Shown here in pieces: positions 28,137 through 38,869 of a stretch of 61,639 nucleotides of DNA (the stretch's first letter is position 1; each line of letters starts with the position of its first letter). The stretch covers positions 1-61,639 of the IMG/VR virus record IMGVR_UViG_3300043444_000203. One strand, 5' to 3'. The DNA comes from a virus. Made by a program: the position numbers and the translations under genes. A model generated the notes under the pieces. That model made no database searches and was not told the DNA's origin. It worked only from the letters and a program-made list of their open reading frames with translations.

Positions 28137-31126
28137 TTAATTTGTCCTTTTAACTCTTCAATTTCAGCCTTCAATTCTTTAATCGCTTCAACCAAAACAG
28201 GAACCAATTTTGAATAATCTAAAGTTTTGTAATTTTCACCAGATTCAGAAACAATTGTTCCATCTTCCAATGGTTTCATATCGAATGGCGCTAATGTGAC
28301 AATTTCTGGATATAGTGCTTCAACTTCTTGGGCACTTAGACCGAGTTGAACCTCATCACTTGTGTATCCATTCTGTTTTGCCAATTCATTATTGACATAT
28401 CTGAAGCCGTTTAGTTTCATTACAGAATCGAGTGCTCCCGTAATATTTCCTAATCTTTCCTTCAATCTTTCATCTGAATAGTATGCTGTGATGTTACTTG
28501 TGGCTAAAATCTGATTATCAACATAAAAACCTTTTGAGCCATATATTCTGACCCAAGACGAATCTTGCATACCTATGCCACCGCCATAATAGTCGTGTTG
28601 CCAACCTCCAGTAACAGCCTCTTTCGATGAGAAAAATCCTGAATTATCTAATGTATAAACATATGAACTATCTAAACGACCTGCTCTCGTTGCATATGCT
28701 ACTGATCCGTAAGATGTTTGATAACCAGAATCGTTTGTGAATTGAGAAACAGCCGTTGGTCTACTGCTTACATTCGTCCAAGCAACACTTCCTGCGCTGG
28801 CCGCATAATTAACACTTAATGCACTTGTTAAGTATGTTCTCAAATAACTATCTGAACCGTTTGTTCCCCAAACTCTTGTTGGATTTGAATTGTTACCCTC
28901 ATCACCTGAAGATGAATTGATATAACCAGTTTGTAGATAGCCACTAGCGTCAGTTCTCACAACTTTGTTTGCTTCGTTGTTTCTGCCGGTATGAATTACC
29001 AAGTTACTCAATGCAGAAGCATTTGCCGCTGTGCCAGATATGCTTGATGCGAATGTGTATGATGTAGTATTCAATAAACCTTTAACCCACGCTGTTGTTG
29101 GAATGTTTGTGCTTGAGTCTATTGTTGTTGGCGCAATTGCTGAAATACCGCCAGTAAATACGGCACCAGACAAGTTTGCTTTTCTAGATTCAAGACTTTC
29201 CATACCCAACTGAATGGTATTCGAAGATGCTGGAATATTGCCGGTTGGTGTAAATGCAATATTATTTGCGTAGTATGGACGAACTGAATAACCGTCCACT
29301 TCAACCATTACCAAATCATTTGTTGCTGTGACAGTATCCAATACAACTCTGTGACCAGTTGTGAATGATAGACCTGTGATTGAACCAGATGTTGTTGTTA
29401 TCGCTGGTCCGCCAGATGCTTCAGATAATGTGAATGTTGTTGTGCCGTTTGTCGCAATAACATAGTATGTTTTGCCTGTATAATACTGGCTGATTGTTGC
29501 AGTTCCTGCAAGTGCTCCAGTAATAACAATCGCTTGACCAAGTGCTAATGTTGTTGATGCACAACTAAATTGACCTGCTGAACCAGTACATGAAACTGTG
29601 CTTAGTGTTGTTGTTGTTTCTGTAAAGTCTGAGTGTTGACGAACACCGTTGATGAACAACTTTAATTGACCTGAACCAGCAGTAAATACTGGTGCAGAGA
29701 ATGTGTTTTGACCAGCACTCGCTGTGTATGTCAAACGAGATGTGTTGATTGTTGTGCCAGGAATAGCACTACCACCTGATCCACCACCACCTGCTGCCCA
29801 ATAGAAGTTACCTGGACCACCTGTAGTTAAAACATAACCTGCTGTAGTACCTGATGGCAACAATGCTGTCAGAGCACCGCCAGCAGACTGAGCACCTGTA
29901 CCACCTTCAGTAATCGCTAAAGGTGCAGTTAATGTTAATCCAGCAAAAGTTGGTGATGCTGTTGTTCTTAAATCTTGTGAAGTGTTAACAGTAATTGTGT
30001 TTGCACTTCCTTTGATTACTAGACCATTACCACTACTGAATGATATTGCACCATTTGATGAAATTGCTGTTGAACCATCTGTTCCAACAAATGTGTTTGA
30101 TGCGGCATTAGCAACGGCAAAAGCGGCGTTTGCTTTTAGATATGGACCAATGGTGCTGTTGTCTGCATAGTTTTTGGTCACCCAAGTTGATGGGAATGTT
30201 GTGTTTGATGTTGATGTTAAACTTGTGGTTGTCAAGTTTGCAGTCAAAATTCTTGAGAATGCGTTTGTTGAATCTGGATTATCAACATCACGAATCTGCC
30301 AAATCTTATCTGTTTCTGTCCAACGAATATATGCGTTGGCATTTACAGTACCTAGTGTTGTTGTAGTATTACCACGATTGATACCGATATAAGCATAGCC
30401 TGCTGTAACAGGAGTTGCCGCGCTCAAAACAAGAATGTCTGTGTCGTAAACGATATCGCCAGTTAGTGTGAAATTACCATCAACACTCAAATCACCAGCA
30501 ACAGATAAATCGTTATCGAAGGTACCATTATCAACAACATGGAGAATACCACCAATATCAGTTCTACCCTCAGTTCTCAATGTGCCAGCATAAACCATGT
30601 TCGCTGTTGTCAAGTTACCAACAGTGGTATTACCAGTAACAGATAATGTTGTTCCTACAGAAACATTCTTACCGAAAACACCAGAATTAGCCACACCCAA
30701 GTAGCCAAGGTTTGCTGTTCCAACAATAACAGTATTAGAATTTACTGTTAAATTGTTAGCAACAATATTATTTTTTACTATAACACTACCATTAGAAACA
30801 ACATTATTAGCAACATATAGTGCTGTGTTCGGACCATATATGGAAACTACTCCACCAACACCAAGATTTCCTGTTGCAGTCTGGATTGAACCAAGAGAAA
30901 TTTCTCTACCAACAGTAACGTTCGTACTGAATAGTGCTGTGTTAGTAACTTGAAGTGATGTGCCTTGGGCATCAATTACAACGTTGGCTGAACCTTCCAT
31001 TCTCAATGAGCCAGCAGTTTTTGTGTAATTGCCAGTTTCAAGTTTATTCAACTCACCAGCAGACTGGTTGGTTTGAATGCGCCATTCATCAATAGTGTTT
31101 GTTCTTGTGATATTATTAATCGACAT
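28133..31126 (-). CDS. long tail fibre with C-terminal S74 chaperone
   Basis: A 997-residue fibre. The N-terminal part (NNITRTNTIDEWRIQTNQSA, then GELNKLETGNYTK) is the usual start of long aquatic T4-like phage fibres. A long shaft of repeated beta units follows (VSVGTTLSVTGNTTVGNLTT and similar, about residues 80-240), then Gly/Ser-rich and globular regions. The C-terminus is a peptidase S74 chaperone (NITAYYSDERLKERLGNITG; LGLSAQEVEALYPEIV; terminal coiled coil ELKAEIEELKGQIK) expected to trimerise the fibre and self-cleave. It shares one base with the 79-aa coiled-coil gene and four with the next fibre gene. Confidence 0.85.
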   Translation of the reverse strand: MSINNITRTNTIDEWRIQTNQSAGELNKLETGNYTKTAGSLRMEGSANVVIDAQGTSLQVTNTALFSTNVTVGREISLGSIQTATGNLGVGGVVSIYGPNTALYVANNVVSNGSVIVKNNIVANNLTVNSNTVIVGTANLGYLGVANSGVFGKNVSVGTTLSVTGNTTVGNLTTANMVYAGTLRTEGRTDIGGILHVVDNGTFDNDLSVAGDLSVDGNFTLTGDIVYDTDILVLSAATPVTAGYAYIGINRGNTTTTLGTVNANAYIRWTETDKIWQIRDVDNPDSTNAFSRILTANLTTTSLTSTSNTTFPSTWVTKNYADNSTIGPYLKANAAFAVANAASNTFVGTDGSTAISSNGAISFSSGNGLVIKGSANTITVNTSQDLRTTASPTFAGLTLTAPLAITEGGTGAQSAGGALTALLPSGTTAGYVLTTGGPGNFYWAAGGGGSGGSAIPGTTINTSRLTYTASAGQNTFSAPVFTAGSGQLKLFINGVRQHSDFTETTTTLSTVSCTGSAGQFSCASTTLALGQAIVITGALAGTATISQYYTGKTYYVIATNGTTTFTLSEASGGPAITTTSGSITGLSFTTGHRVVLDTVTATNDLVMVEVDGYSVRPYYANNIAFTPTGNIPASSNTIQLGMESLESRKANLSGAVFTGGISAIAPTTIDSSTNIPTTAWVKGLLNTTSYTFASSISGTAANASALSNLVIHTGRNNEANKVVRTDASGYLQTGYINSSSGDEGNNSNPTRVWGTNGSDSYLRTYLTSALSVNYAASAGSVAWTNVSSRPTAVSQFTNDSGYQTSYGSVAYATRAGRLDSSYVYTLDNSGFFSSKEAVTGGWQHDYYGGGIGMQDSSWVRIYGSKGFYVDNQILATSNITAYYSDERLKERLGNITGALDSVMKLNGFRYVNNELAKQNGYTSDEVQLGLSAQEVEALYPEIVTLAPFDMKPLEDGTIVSESGENYKTLDYSKLVPVLVEAIKELKAEIEELKGQIK

Positions 31127-31365
31127 TATTCTTTACTCTGTTTCAACAATTGGGTTAATAGAGATTTGATTTCTTGCATATCTGACGATAGACTATCAAC
31201 CTGTGATTTCAAGTTATTTATCTCATCGTTTTTACCATTTAATCTTTGTACCAATTTTTTTCTCGCCTCATTTTCAACCAAAGACGAACGCCCCGTCATC
31301 AACAGGGCACCCGTTTTAGTATCTTTAACGAAGTTGGTTCCTTCGACCTTTAGATATTGTGTCAT
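31126..31365 (-). CDS. small conserved coiled-coil protein
   Basis: A 79-residue protein. The first 30 residues (TQYLKVEGTNFVKDTKTGAL) match a small conserved family of aquatic T4-like phages with a YLKVEGTNFVKDxxTGAxL start; the remainder is a coiled coil (GKNDEINNLKSQVDSLSSDM and a C-terminal SLLTQLLKQ). It overlaps the 2051-aa structural gene upstream (ATGA) and touches the long fibre gene downstream. Possibly a connector between baseplate and fibre; function not known. Confidence 0.65.
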   Translation of the reverse strand: MTQYLKVEGTNFVKDTKTGALLMTGRSSLVENEARKKLVQRLNGKNDEINNLKSQVDSLSSDMQEIKSLLTQLLKQSKE

Positions 31366-34300
31366 TCTGCTGGTGTTGCGATAATACGCAAATCTTTAAC
31401 TGAAGGAACAACCGATGGATCACTCGAGGTTAGAACAATCTTAATAGCAAAAGTCTTGAATGTGTCATATGTAACACCGTTGCTCGATGTGTATGTCACT
31501 TGGTTGAGTGTTGCTGAAGGACGGTATTCATACTCACGGAAAGAATCATCCAAAGATGGTGTAGTTGTTGAATTGATACACACCATTTTCTGATATGGTC
31601 TATCATTAAAATTATCTTTGTCGCCATCTGCCAAAACTTTATAGAATACTGATACTTCGGAAGATCCTGGTTTATTAGCACCCAAGAATACACGCAAGTC
31701 ACCTGCATCATATCCGTCAGCCAACTTGATTGGCTTAGTGATATAACGGGCTAGACATGGACCACCTGAAGAATCATATTCACTATTCAACACAATTGTT
31801 GCCGGTGTTGAAGGATGTGTATAATATGATATATCAAAATCATCCAAGTAACCAGAACCGCCAGATGTTACGAAGATACCGATTACATTACCATTAGCAT
31901 CAACACGGACATTAGCGTTAGCACCAGTTCCTAGTGCGCTTGTAACTGTGATTGTATTGGCGTTACTATAGCCTGAGCCAGGAGCAATAATGGTGAAGTC
32001 TTCAGCATTAATCTCTGCATTATCAACATAATTTTCCCACACATTCAAGAATGTACTTTCCAAAGAAACGATTGGAGAAACTGCATCACTTGTTGTAGAC
32101 ATTTGCAGATTAACTGTAAAGTCATTCTGATTGCCAAGTTTCTTTCTACGATAACCAACTTGATACAAATCATCTTCACCATATGAATAAATCTGATGAG
32201 GAGATATTGCACGGAATGTTGCTTCTTTTGCACCAAGTGATGTTGTTCCAGCAATACTGTGAGACAATCTTGTAATTGTATCAGATGGAATAATTGAATT
32301 TTCCAAATAACGGATTTTATCAACATTGATTGACGATGTTAGTTGCTCACTTTGCAATGAGAAATTCGCTACTGATTGTGAGAACACACAACGATTCAAT
32401 TTAAACATCAAGTCTTCGTTCAAGAATGGAACATATTCCATGGTATTCTGTGACTTGTATAGTGTTCCGAGATATGGCTGATTTGCAACGAATTCATTGT
32501 TTGTTGTTGTTCCACCTTTTTCCGCTTCCCATACTGTATATTCTGGAGAATCAGTCAATACAACAATAGCATAAAGACCTGGCTTCAAATAAACAGGGAA
32601 ATCAAAAGTGAATCTTGTATAGGTTGAAGAATCTGTGATATTAGGAGATTCGGAAATATTAATTTCTGAAGGATACTTAGTCACAACAGATTCTGGATAC
32701 CAGTAATCTGATGATGGTGCGCCGTTAACAGTAGGACGAATCTGAACTGTCACGGGAACATTATCATCATCTTTCGCACGGAAGAAAATGTCCGCACTAG
32801 ACAAGAACATACCATATGGATAAACTTGTGGATCAACATAGAATGTTTGTGCTAATGGATCAACTGTCCATGTAAACAATACTTCACTTCCAACTTGTCT
32901 TGAGTTAACAAGTCTGTCTGAAGTTTGTGTACCAACAATTTTGTAATCAACATCAACATTCAAAACTGTATCAACAAGATTTGTTTTATTTACAGAGATA
33001 CCAGATGAAACATAAACTTTATCTGCATATGAAATGGCATCAGCATCATATGTGTTATTGAAAGATTCTGTTACACGGAAAGTTCTTTGACCTGAACGAT
33101 ATGTTGCCTTAGGAATGTAGAATGCGCCACCAACTTGTCCAAGTTTATTAGTTTTATTTGTACCAATACTATATGTCACGATACCAGTTGTGACTGGTGT
33201 ACCAGATAGTGTTGCTGTTTTTGTGGAACCAACATAATCGGTGATTGTATATTGCTCACCAATACCTTCTAGATTTGTCGATGAACGAATGATAGAAATT
33301 GTATTTCCGTTGTAATAATCATTAGTTGTCGATGCATCGTGATCCAAAATGATTGTTGAACCAGAAATATTACCCAGACCTGAACGATGTTCAACCACAC
33401 CAGATACTGTGAAATACTTACCGCTATCTAGACCATAAACATATTTACCTGATAGTGATTTACCTGTTTCGTTAATTAGGGAAACATTTGCTGAACCAAC
33501 TTCGCTGACAACAACGAATGCTGGTGAATATGATGTACCACCAGTAATCAAACTTGTCAAGTTTGCTGCCAAATCAGCAATCGTATTTGCAATCAAAACA
33601 GATTCACCAGTCACCAAAGTTGTATTGGTATTTAATGTAACTCTGTTAGGAACAACAACATACTTGTTTACATTTGTGTCATCGAAGAAAGAATACATGA
33701 CTGTCGATGGACGCAAACCCTGTGAAGCAAACAATACTTGCTTAGACTTCATGTATGGTTGAATTGCCAAATCTGTAACAAATGAACCTACATCAACTTG
33801 TGATGTTGATGTTGAAATTTGTTTTTGTTGCAATTCAGCACCGGCGGACAAGTATGTGTTATCATTAATTGGTGCCACCATACCATAAGTTCTTCCACCA
33901 AAATGATTCACTTTAGCAGAATTTTTGTCGGTCTGACGGAGTGTTTTGTACCACTTACTGTCAGCAATTTTAGCGAAAGGACTATTTTTATCATCAGCCC
34001 AATTTTGATTCTTATCGGAAACATATTTAAACGCACTATTGATAAAGTTGAATGCGTTTTCAAATCCCTCTGTAGAATTCAATGTGACTTTAGCAGTAAC
34101 GCTACTGTCAACATCTCCAGTAAATTCTGGGAATAGTTTTGTTGTGCCTTTGAAACCTGCAAACAATGCGTTAGCAATCGGTAAAGATTTTGTTGCGTAT
34201 GGCTGTGATGCAAATGTTGATTGTGTATATGAAACCATCATCGCTTTTTTAGTTCCAGTACCAACGATTGTCGCTGAACCAGATGATGATGTTGTGTTTG

Positions 34301-37300
34301 CCTTCAAGCCAACAGTTTTCATCAACGATGCTGGATATAGTCTACCAGAATCAATCAAGTTGCGATTATCATTTCCAACATCATTTACTGTCGCTTGATT
34401 TGTTGTTGAAGTGAAGTTGTCAACAAGAATACCATACTTACTACGCTCAAGACCATTGTTGTCCAAAACTTTTGTAGAAGCGGCATCTTTTTCTAGTGTG
34501 CTCAAAGAAACATAATACTCCAGACCTCTGATTCTATCATCAAATGCCTGGATATCTTCCATTGTATAACGGCGATGATTCTTGAAATCAGCACGAACAT
34601 CTTTAATAGATTCTGTATATGCTGGAATTGATAGTGTGTAAATCAGCATGTCTTCTTGCTTGACTGGAGGAGCAAGAGGAGATATTGCAGACTTACCCTT
34701 AATTATAGCAAATTCTTTAGATGACTTTACAACCACTTGGTCAATTCGTGACAAGTAGTAATCATAATCCATAGTAATCTGTTCAAGTGGTTCTGGATTC
34801 AAAGCACCAGATAGTGTTGAACCACCGATAGCACGTGTTGGTCTAAAGTCGAACGAACCACGCAATGAGTTTATAGTTCCTTCTTCCGCATTAACAAAAT
34901 TAGAAATTTCGGCATATGTGAAGTTTGAACCAGTTTGTAAATATGAATCAACTGTGAATAAACCATCACCGCTACCTGCTGGGGCAGAAATATGACTTAG
35001 ATATTTGTATTGTACAAATACACGACCTGTTGGAGCAGAATAGCCACGCTTCAATTTGATTGTTGCATGGTCATAATGTGTCTTACGGCAACCGTTATCG
35101 AATTCGTAGTTGTCTGTGATATCATATGCTGTAGTTAGCATAGCGGTAGTCACATTCGATGTTGAGTTTTTAGAATCATAGATTCCAACAATCTCATAAA
35201 CATCAGGAACTTGTAAACTTACTGGTTTACCTGGTGTTCTCAAATCAGTTAGAATTGATGCACCGTCAAAGTTTGTTGCACCAACACTTGTGAAGATTGA
35301 ACCGCCGCTGAATGTAGTGACTGCGCCAGTTGTATTGGCTGCTTCTAGTGTGTTTGCGCCACCCATTTCAAATGGCACCTTAGCGTGTAAGTTTGCACCA
35401 GATGTTAGAGGAATTAATTGTTTACCACGAGTAGAACCTGTAGAACCGTTCTCAGCGTTATTAACTTTTGTGGTAATCAAGAAGTCAACATTAACGTTTG
35501 GAACAACCAAGTTAACCGTAAACTGTGTTGATGATACTGCGGTAACAGTAAAGTTGTTGTTAGCCAAACTCAAAACTGTGTTGGCTGCAATACCATATTG
35601 TGTATTGCTAGATGTACCACTGCGAACAAAACAGATAATGTTGTTCAAAATTTGTGAGTCGGAAATAACTCCAGGAGTACCAGCGAATGCAAATGTATCT
35701 GTACCACCAGCGTTGATTGTGATTGTTCCAGATGGATTTGTGGTTCTGTTGTAATATGGCTTTCTAGCATACAAATCCATATTACTGATTGAAGAACCTT
35801 TAATTGCTTCGTATGGTGTATTGAACACTAAACTTGAACGCTTAGGTTCATTAATGTATGCAAAACCTGTAGGTGTTTCTCTGGAATCAGAATTGATATT
35901 ACCACCAAAAGCAATGAATGTTCCATCGCTAGAAACAAGAGATTCTGCATTACGGAAATCAGATTCGATTGAGAAAGAGTTGCCATTCGATACACTCGGA
36001 ATCATTGAAAGTGCTGTCGATAGAGTAATAGTGTTTGCAGTAGCATCGGATGATGTAATCAGTCTAGGTGTATCACTTGATAATGAACCGGATGTGATTC
36101 GGAAATACATGTTGGCGAATGCATTTGCGCCAATGCTATTCGGGAATCCAGCAGGCAACTTGATAACGGTTGTTGTTGAACCAGTTGGAACAGTGCCTGT
36201 TACTGGTGATGTATTTGCATCGAATGTGTTGACTGTGAATGAATGTGTTGTTCCATCTGTATTATCAGTCGAATCGTTATAACGAATCATGTCGGTACGA
36301 ATAGTACCAATCTTTGTTGCGTTATATGTTGTTGAACTAGACAAGTTAATACTTGCATGTGGAACACAATGAATGTCTAGTGAAGGGAAAGTTGTGATAT
36401 CCAAAGTACCACGAACGGAATCCAAAACAACGGAACTCTCATAGTTTGTTGGCAAATCATAATCCGAAACATTAGATACTTCTCTTGCTCTATCAACTTC
36501 AATAGTGGTTGGAGCAATGGTTTCAAACTCATATCCACCAACATATGCTTTACCTGGATCCAAAACAACATTGAATTTGCCGTTTGCAGAATCACCTTCT
36601 TCCAGTGAAATTACGAAAGGATCAATTGTGTAATTACCAGATTCATCATATGTGCGGCGGGCCAAAGTCTTTTCAATTTCGCTGTAGATAGCATAATCAA
36701 TTTCTTTTGTTTTCACATCATCAACGATACGAATAATTTCAAAGAATGATGAAGTATCTGTAGAATCTAATGCTCTTTTAGAAAGAGTAGTCTGAATTTG
36801 GAAACGATTTGCGCCAGGCGCTTGATAGTTAAATGCATCTTGTGCAGGATCAAGTAATGATGTATCGTCAATTTCGTCAAGTATTTGTTCTGTGAATTCG
36901 ATACCAATTTTGTAAGAAGGCTTGGTGTGAACGGTTGATGAACCATAACCCACACGATAGAACAATTCAACAACTAAAAACTGTGGAACAACTTTTACAA
37001 ATTGTCCTTTGAAGTAATACACACCCTCTTGAAGACTTGCAACGAAAGAACCACCAACAGCATCAGTGGCTTTCAATTGTGCAAAAATATTTTGACCTCT
37101 GATTTTAATTTCATCAGATTCAGCAAAAACTTCACCACTCAAATATTTTACAACCAAAACTGGATTCGCTGTAGTAGTATCAACAGCAATAACTTTAGCA
37201 CGAACATTCTTTGTAGAATTGTATGATTGAATTATCTTTCCTAGAAAATCGGAAACTACAATATCATTATTATTATATTGACTTTCCAGTACAATATAGT

Positions 37301-37517
37301 TTGCTTTTCTATCTAAAGAAATCTTACCGCCCACGATAGGGCTACCGCTTTTAAAAATATGATTGCCAAATTTTTCAATCTGATTCGACAAAATTGTTTG
37401 CAACTGTGTTAATTCACGTGCTTGGACTGAATATCCTGGACGGAACAAAACACGCATGAAGTTTTTATCTTCATCAAAGTCATCGTAGTATGGATCGTAA
37501 TTGAATAGAGTTGTCAT
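31362..37517 (-). CDS. giant baseplate/tail structural protein, DUF4815-like
   Basis: A 2051-residue protein. The N-terminus (NYDPYYDDFDEDKNFMRVLF, then RPGYSVQARELTQLQTILSN) is the hallmark of the DUF4815-containing virion proteins of cyanophages and pelagiphages, which lie between gene 8 and fibre genes. Later blocks include MEDIQAFDDRIRGLEYYVSL, a helical segment (about residues 980-1010), and jelly-roll-like regions. T4 has gp9/gp10/gp11/gp12 in the corresponding place, so this protein may combine the functions of the outer baseplate and fibre attachment. That is inference from position; no homology to gp10 is visible to me. Confidence 0.78.
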   Translation of the reverse strand: MTTLFNYDPYYDDFDEDKNFMRVLFRPGYSVQARELTQLQTILSNQIEKFGNHIFKSGSPIVGGKISLDRKANYIVLESQYNNNDIVVSDFLGKIIQSYNSTKNVRAKVIAVDTTTANPVLVVKYLSGEVFAESDEIKIRGQNIFAQLKATDAVGGSFVASLQEGVYYFKGQFVKVVPQFLVVELFYRVGYGSSTVHTKPSYKIGIEFTEQILDEIDDTSLLDPAQDAFNYQAPGANRFQIQTTLSKRALDSTDTSSFFEIIRIVDDVKTKEIDYAIYSEIEKTLARRTYDESGNYTIDPFVISLEEGDSANGKFNVVLDPGKAYVGGYEFETIAPTTIEVDRAREVSNVSDYDLPTNYESSVVLDSVRGTLDITTFPSLDIHCVPHASINLSSSTTYNATKIGTIRTDMIRYNDSTDNTDGTTHSFTVNTFDANTSPVTGTVPTGSTTTVIKLPAGFPNSIGANAFANMYFRITSGSLSSDTPRLITSSDATANTITLSTALSMIPSVSNGNSFSIESDFRNAESLVSSDGTFIAFGGNINSDSRETPTGFAYINEPKRSSLVFNTPYEAIKGSSISNMDLYARKPYYNRTTNPSGTITINAGGTDTFAFAGTPGVISDSQILNNIICFVRSGTSSNTQYGIAANTVLSLANNNFTVTAVSSTQFTVNLVVPNVNVDFLITTKVNNAENGSTGSTRGKQLIPLTSGANLHAKVPFEMGGANTLEAANTTGAVTTFSGGSIFTSVGATNFDGASILTDLRTPGKPVSLQVPDVYEIVGIYDSKNSTSNVTTAMLTTAYDITDNYEFDNGCRKTHYDHATIKLKRGYSAPTGRVFVQYKYLSHISAPAGSGDGLFTVDSYLQTGSNFTYAEISNFVNAEEGTINSLRGSFDFRPTRAIGGSTLSGALNPEPLEQITMDYDYYLSRIDQVVVKSSKEFAIIKGKSAISPLAPPVKQEDMLIYTLSIPAYTESIKDVRADFKNHRRYTMEDIQAFDDRIRGLEYYVSLSTLEKDAASTKVLDNNGLERSKYGILVDNFTSTTNQATVNDVGNDNRNLIDSGRLYPASLMKTVGLKANTTSSSGSATIVGTGTKKAMMVSYTQSTFASQPYATKSLPIANALFAGFKGTTKLFPEFTGDVDSSVTAKVTLNSTEGFENAFNFINSAFKYVSDKNQNWADDKNSPFAKIADSKWYKTLRQTDKNSAKVNHFGGRTYGMVAPINDNTYLSAGAELQQKQISTSTSQVDVGSFVTDLAIQPYMKSKQVLFASQGLRPSTVMYSFFDDTNVNKYVVVPNRVTLNTNTTLVTGESVLIANTIADLAANLTSLITGGTSYSPAFVVVSEVGSANVSLINETGKSLSGKYVYGLDSGKYFTVSGVVEHRSGLGNISGSTIILDHDASTTNDYYNGNTISIIRSSTNLEGIGEQYTITDYVGSTKTATLSGTPVTTGIVTYSIGTNKTNKLGQVGGAFYIPKATYRSGQRTFRVTESFNNTYDADAISYADKVYVSSGISVNKTNLVDTVLNVDVDYKIVGTQTSDRLVNSRQVGSEVLFTWTVDPLAQTFYVDPQVYPYGMFLSSADIFFRAKDDDNVPVTVQIRPTVNGAPSSDYWYPESVVTKYPSEINISESPNITDSSTYTRFTFDFPVYLKPGLYAIVVLTDSPEYTVWEAEKGGTTTNNEFVANQPYLGTLYKSQNTMEYVPFLNEDLMFKLNRCVFSQSVANFSLQSEQLTSSINVDKIRYLENSIIPSDTITRLSHSIAGTTSLGAKEATFRAISPHQIYSYGEDDLYQVGYRRKKLGNQNDFTVNLQMSTTSDAVSPIVSLESTFLNVWENYVDNAEINAEDFTIIAPGSGYSNANTITVTSALGTGANANVRVDANGNVIGIFVTSGGSGYLDDFDISYYTHPSTPATIVLNSEYDSSGGPCLARYITKPIKLADGYDAGDLRVFLGANKPGSSEVSVFYKVLADGDKDNFNDRPYQKMVCINSTTTPSLDDSFREYEYRPSATLNQVTYTSSNGVTYDTFKTFAIKIVLTSSDPSVVPSVKDLRIIATPAE

Positions 37518-37527
37518 TTATTTCTCG

Positions 37528-38856
37528 TTAAAAACTCAAGATGAAACGGAGTCTTTCCGTTTGAGATGGATCTCTTGTTATTGGTAAATTATCAGATATG
37601 TATAAGATTTTTCCAGAGTACAAATCTAATGTTGGACTGGTAAGTGAATTAACAACACGAATAGAACCTGTGTTGTATCCTTTAATTGCTTGATTAGATT
37701 GAATTGTTCCACGAACATTATTCAAATACAAAAGATTCTGAACTTCATCAAACGAAATAACTTCAGCACTAAAAGTTCTTTCTTCGTATGTTGCTCCCTG
37801 ATATACAATCTCATCATTATTAAAATCGCCCACACCGGGAGAAACTTTCACTCTGGTGTAAAGCGTGTAACTTGCGCCATTCGCACTGGCACCTGTTGCC
37901 GAATCTTTAGGATTCTGGAGTAAAATCACTTCGCGGAATTCGTTATCTGTTGGTAGACTGCCACCCTCATCCCTATCAAACTCAACGTTGAACATGATAG
38001 TTGTTGCACCCAATTCATATACAGGATCGTATCCATGACCTTCGCTAGGCGAAATAGAAACTGTTACATTCGCTCCAGTTCCAACACCACCAGCAACATC
38101 AGTTATAGTTAAATCAGCATAGGTGTAGTTTTGACCTCTATTCTGAATTACAATATCGTGTATTTGTCCGCCAGAAACGTTTGCTTTTAGAACTGCTCCA
38201 GAGCCATCGCCAGATATCGAAATAATTTCTTGTGTGGTTCCATCAATATAATTATTACCAGAATTGATAATGTTCACGATATCAATTGAACCACCCACGG
38301 CAGCGGCCCTAACAAATTTATTGTATGTCACTGGCATCCAATCATTACTCAAAAATTTCTGCTTTTGAGCGGATGTTAATGTGTACATATATTTCCACTT
38401 GTATCCATCGGATGTTTCAACATATGGCTCTTCAAGGGAGGTTGTCGAAAGTGTCAATTCTGGTTCATTCGTGGACGCAGTTCCTGTGGCAACATTCGAC
38501 AAACATTTGAATACTTGGTCTCTGGTATTCAGGACATAAAAATTTGAAGGCGATTCATATGTATTATATACCGTGTTTGCCGCCCAATTAATTCTATCTA
38601 CAACCAAAGATGAGTTTTCCAATGAAACTTGTTTTGCGAATGTTCCTCTTCGGAAATACTCACTCACAATCGCATCATTATCTATAGGAAAAGGTACAAT
38701 TTCAGTACCAGAATTCCATGCAATATTTCTGCCCATAAAAGCATAGATGTATGATTTTCTTGCTTCCGGCAAATATGAATTTGCTCCCAAATCTAACAAG
38801 TTGTAGATTTGTTTTGCCATTAAAATTTTTAGGTTTTTCGTTAGTATAGCAGCCAT
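37528..38856 (-). CDS. 8: baseplate wedge subunit gp8
   Basis: A 442-residue wedge protein. The start (AAILTKNLKILMAKQIYNLL, then YIYAFMGRNIAW) fits the gp8 family pattern of a short helix followed by a YxFxGRxxxW strand; YKWKYMYTLTSAQKQKFL near residues 150-170 is also typical. gp8 dimers join gp7 and gp10 in the T4 wedge. An internal ATG 12 codons later is possible, but the N-terminal helix looks conserved, so the longer start is kept. No ribosome binding site is visible; GATAAATA lies 5 nt upstream. It follows the gp7-like gene, as in T4. Confidence 0.85.
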   Translation of the reverse strand: MAAILTKNLKILMAKQIYNLLDLGANSYLPEARKSYIYAFMGRNIAWNSGTEIVPFPIDNDAIVSEYFRRGTFAKQVSLENSSLVVDRINWAANTVYNTYESPSNFYVLNTRDQVFKCLSNVATGTASTNEPELTLSTTSLEEPYVETSDGYKWKYMYTLTSAQKQKFLSNDWMPVTYNKFVRAAAVGGSIDIVNIINSGNNYIDGTTQEIISISGDGSGAVLKANVSGGQIHDIVIQNRGQNYTYADLTITDVAGGVGTGANVTVSISPSEGHGYDPVYELGATTIMFNVEFDRDEGGSLPTDNEFREVILLQNPKDSATGASANGASYTLYTRVKVSPGVGDFNNDEIVYQGATYEERTFSAEVISFDEVQNLLYLNNVRGTIQSNQAIKGYNTGSIRVVNSLTSPTLDLYSGKILYISDNLPITRDPSQTERLRFILSF

Positions 38857-38861
38857 GTTTG

Positions 38862-38869
38862 TATTTATC
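38862..38869 (-). promoter_or_regulatory. GATAAATA element 5 nt before gene 8
   Basis: The minus strand reads GATAAATA, five bases, then the gene 8 ATG. If used as a late promoter it would give a leaderless message for the long start, or a 36-nt leader for the internal ATG at 38820. Confidence 0.35.
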
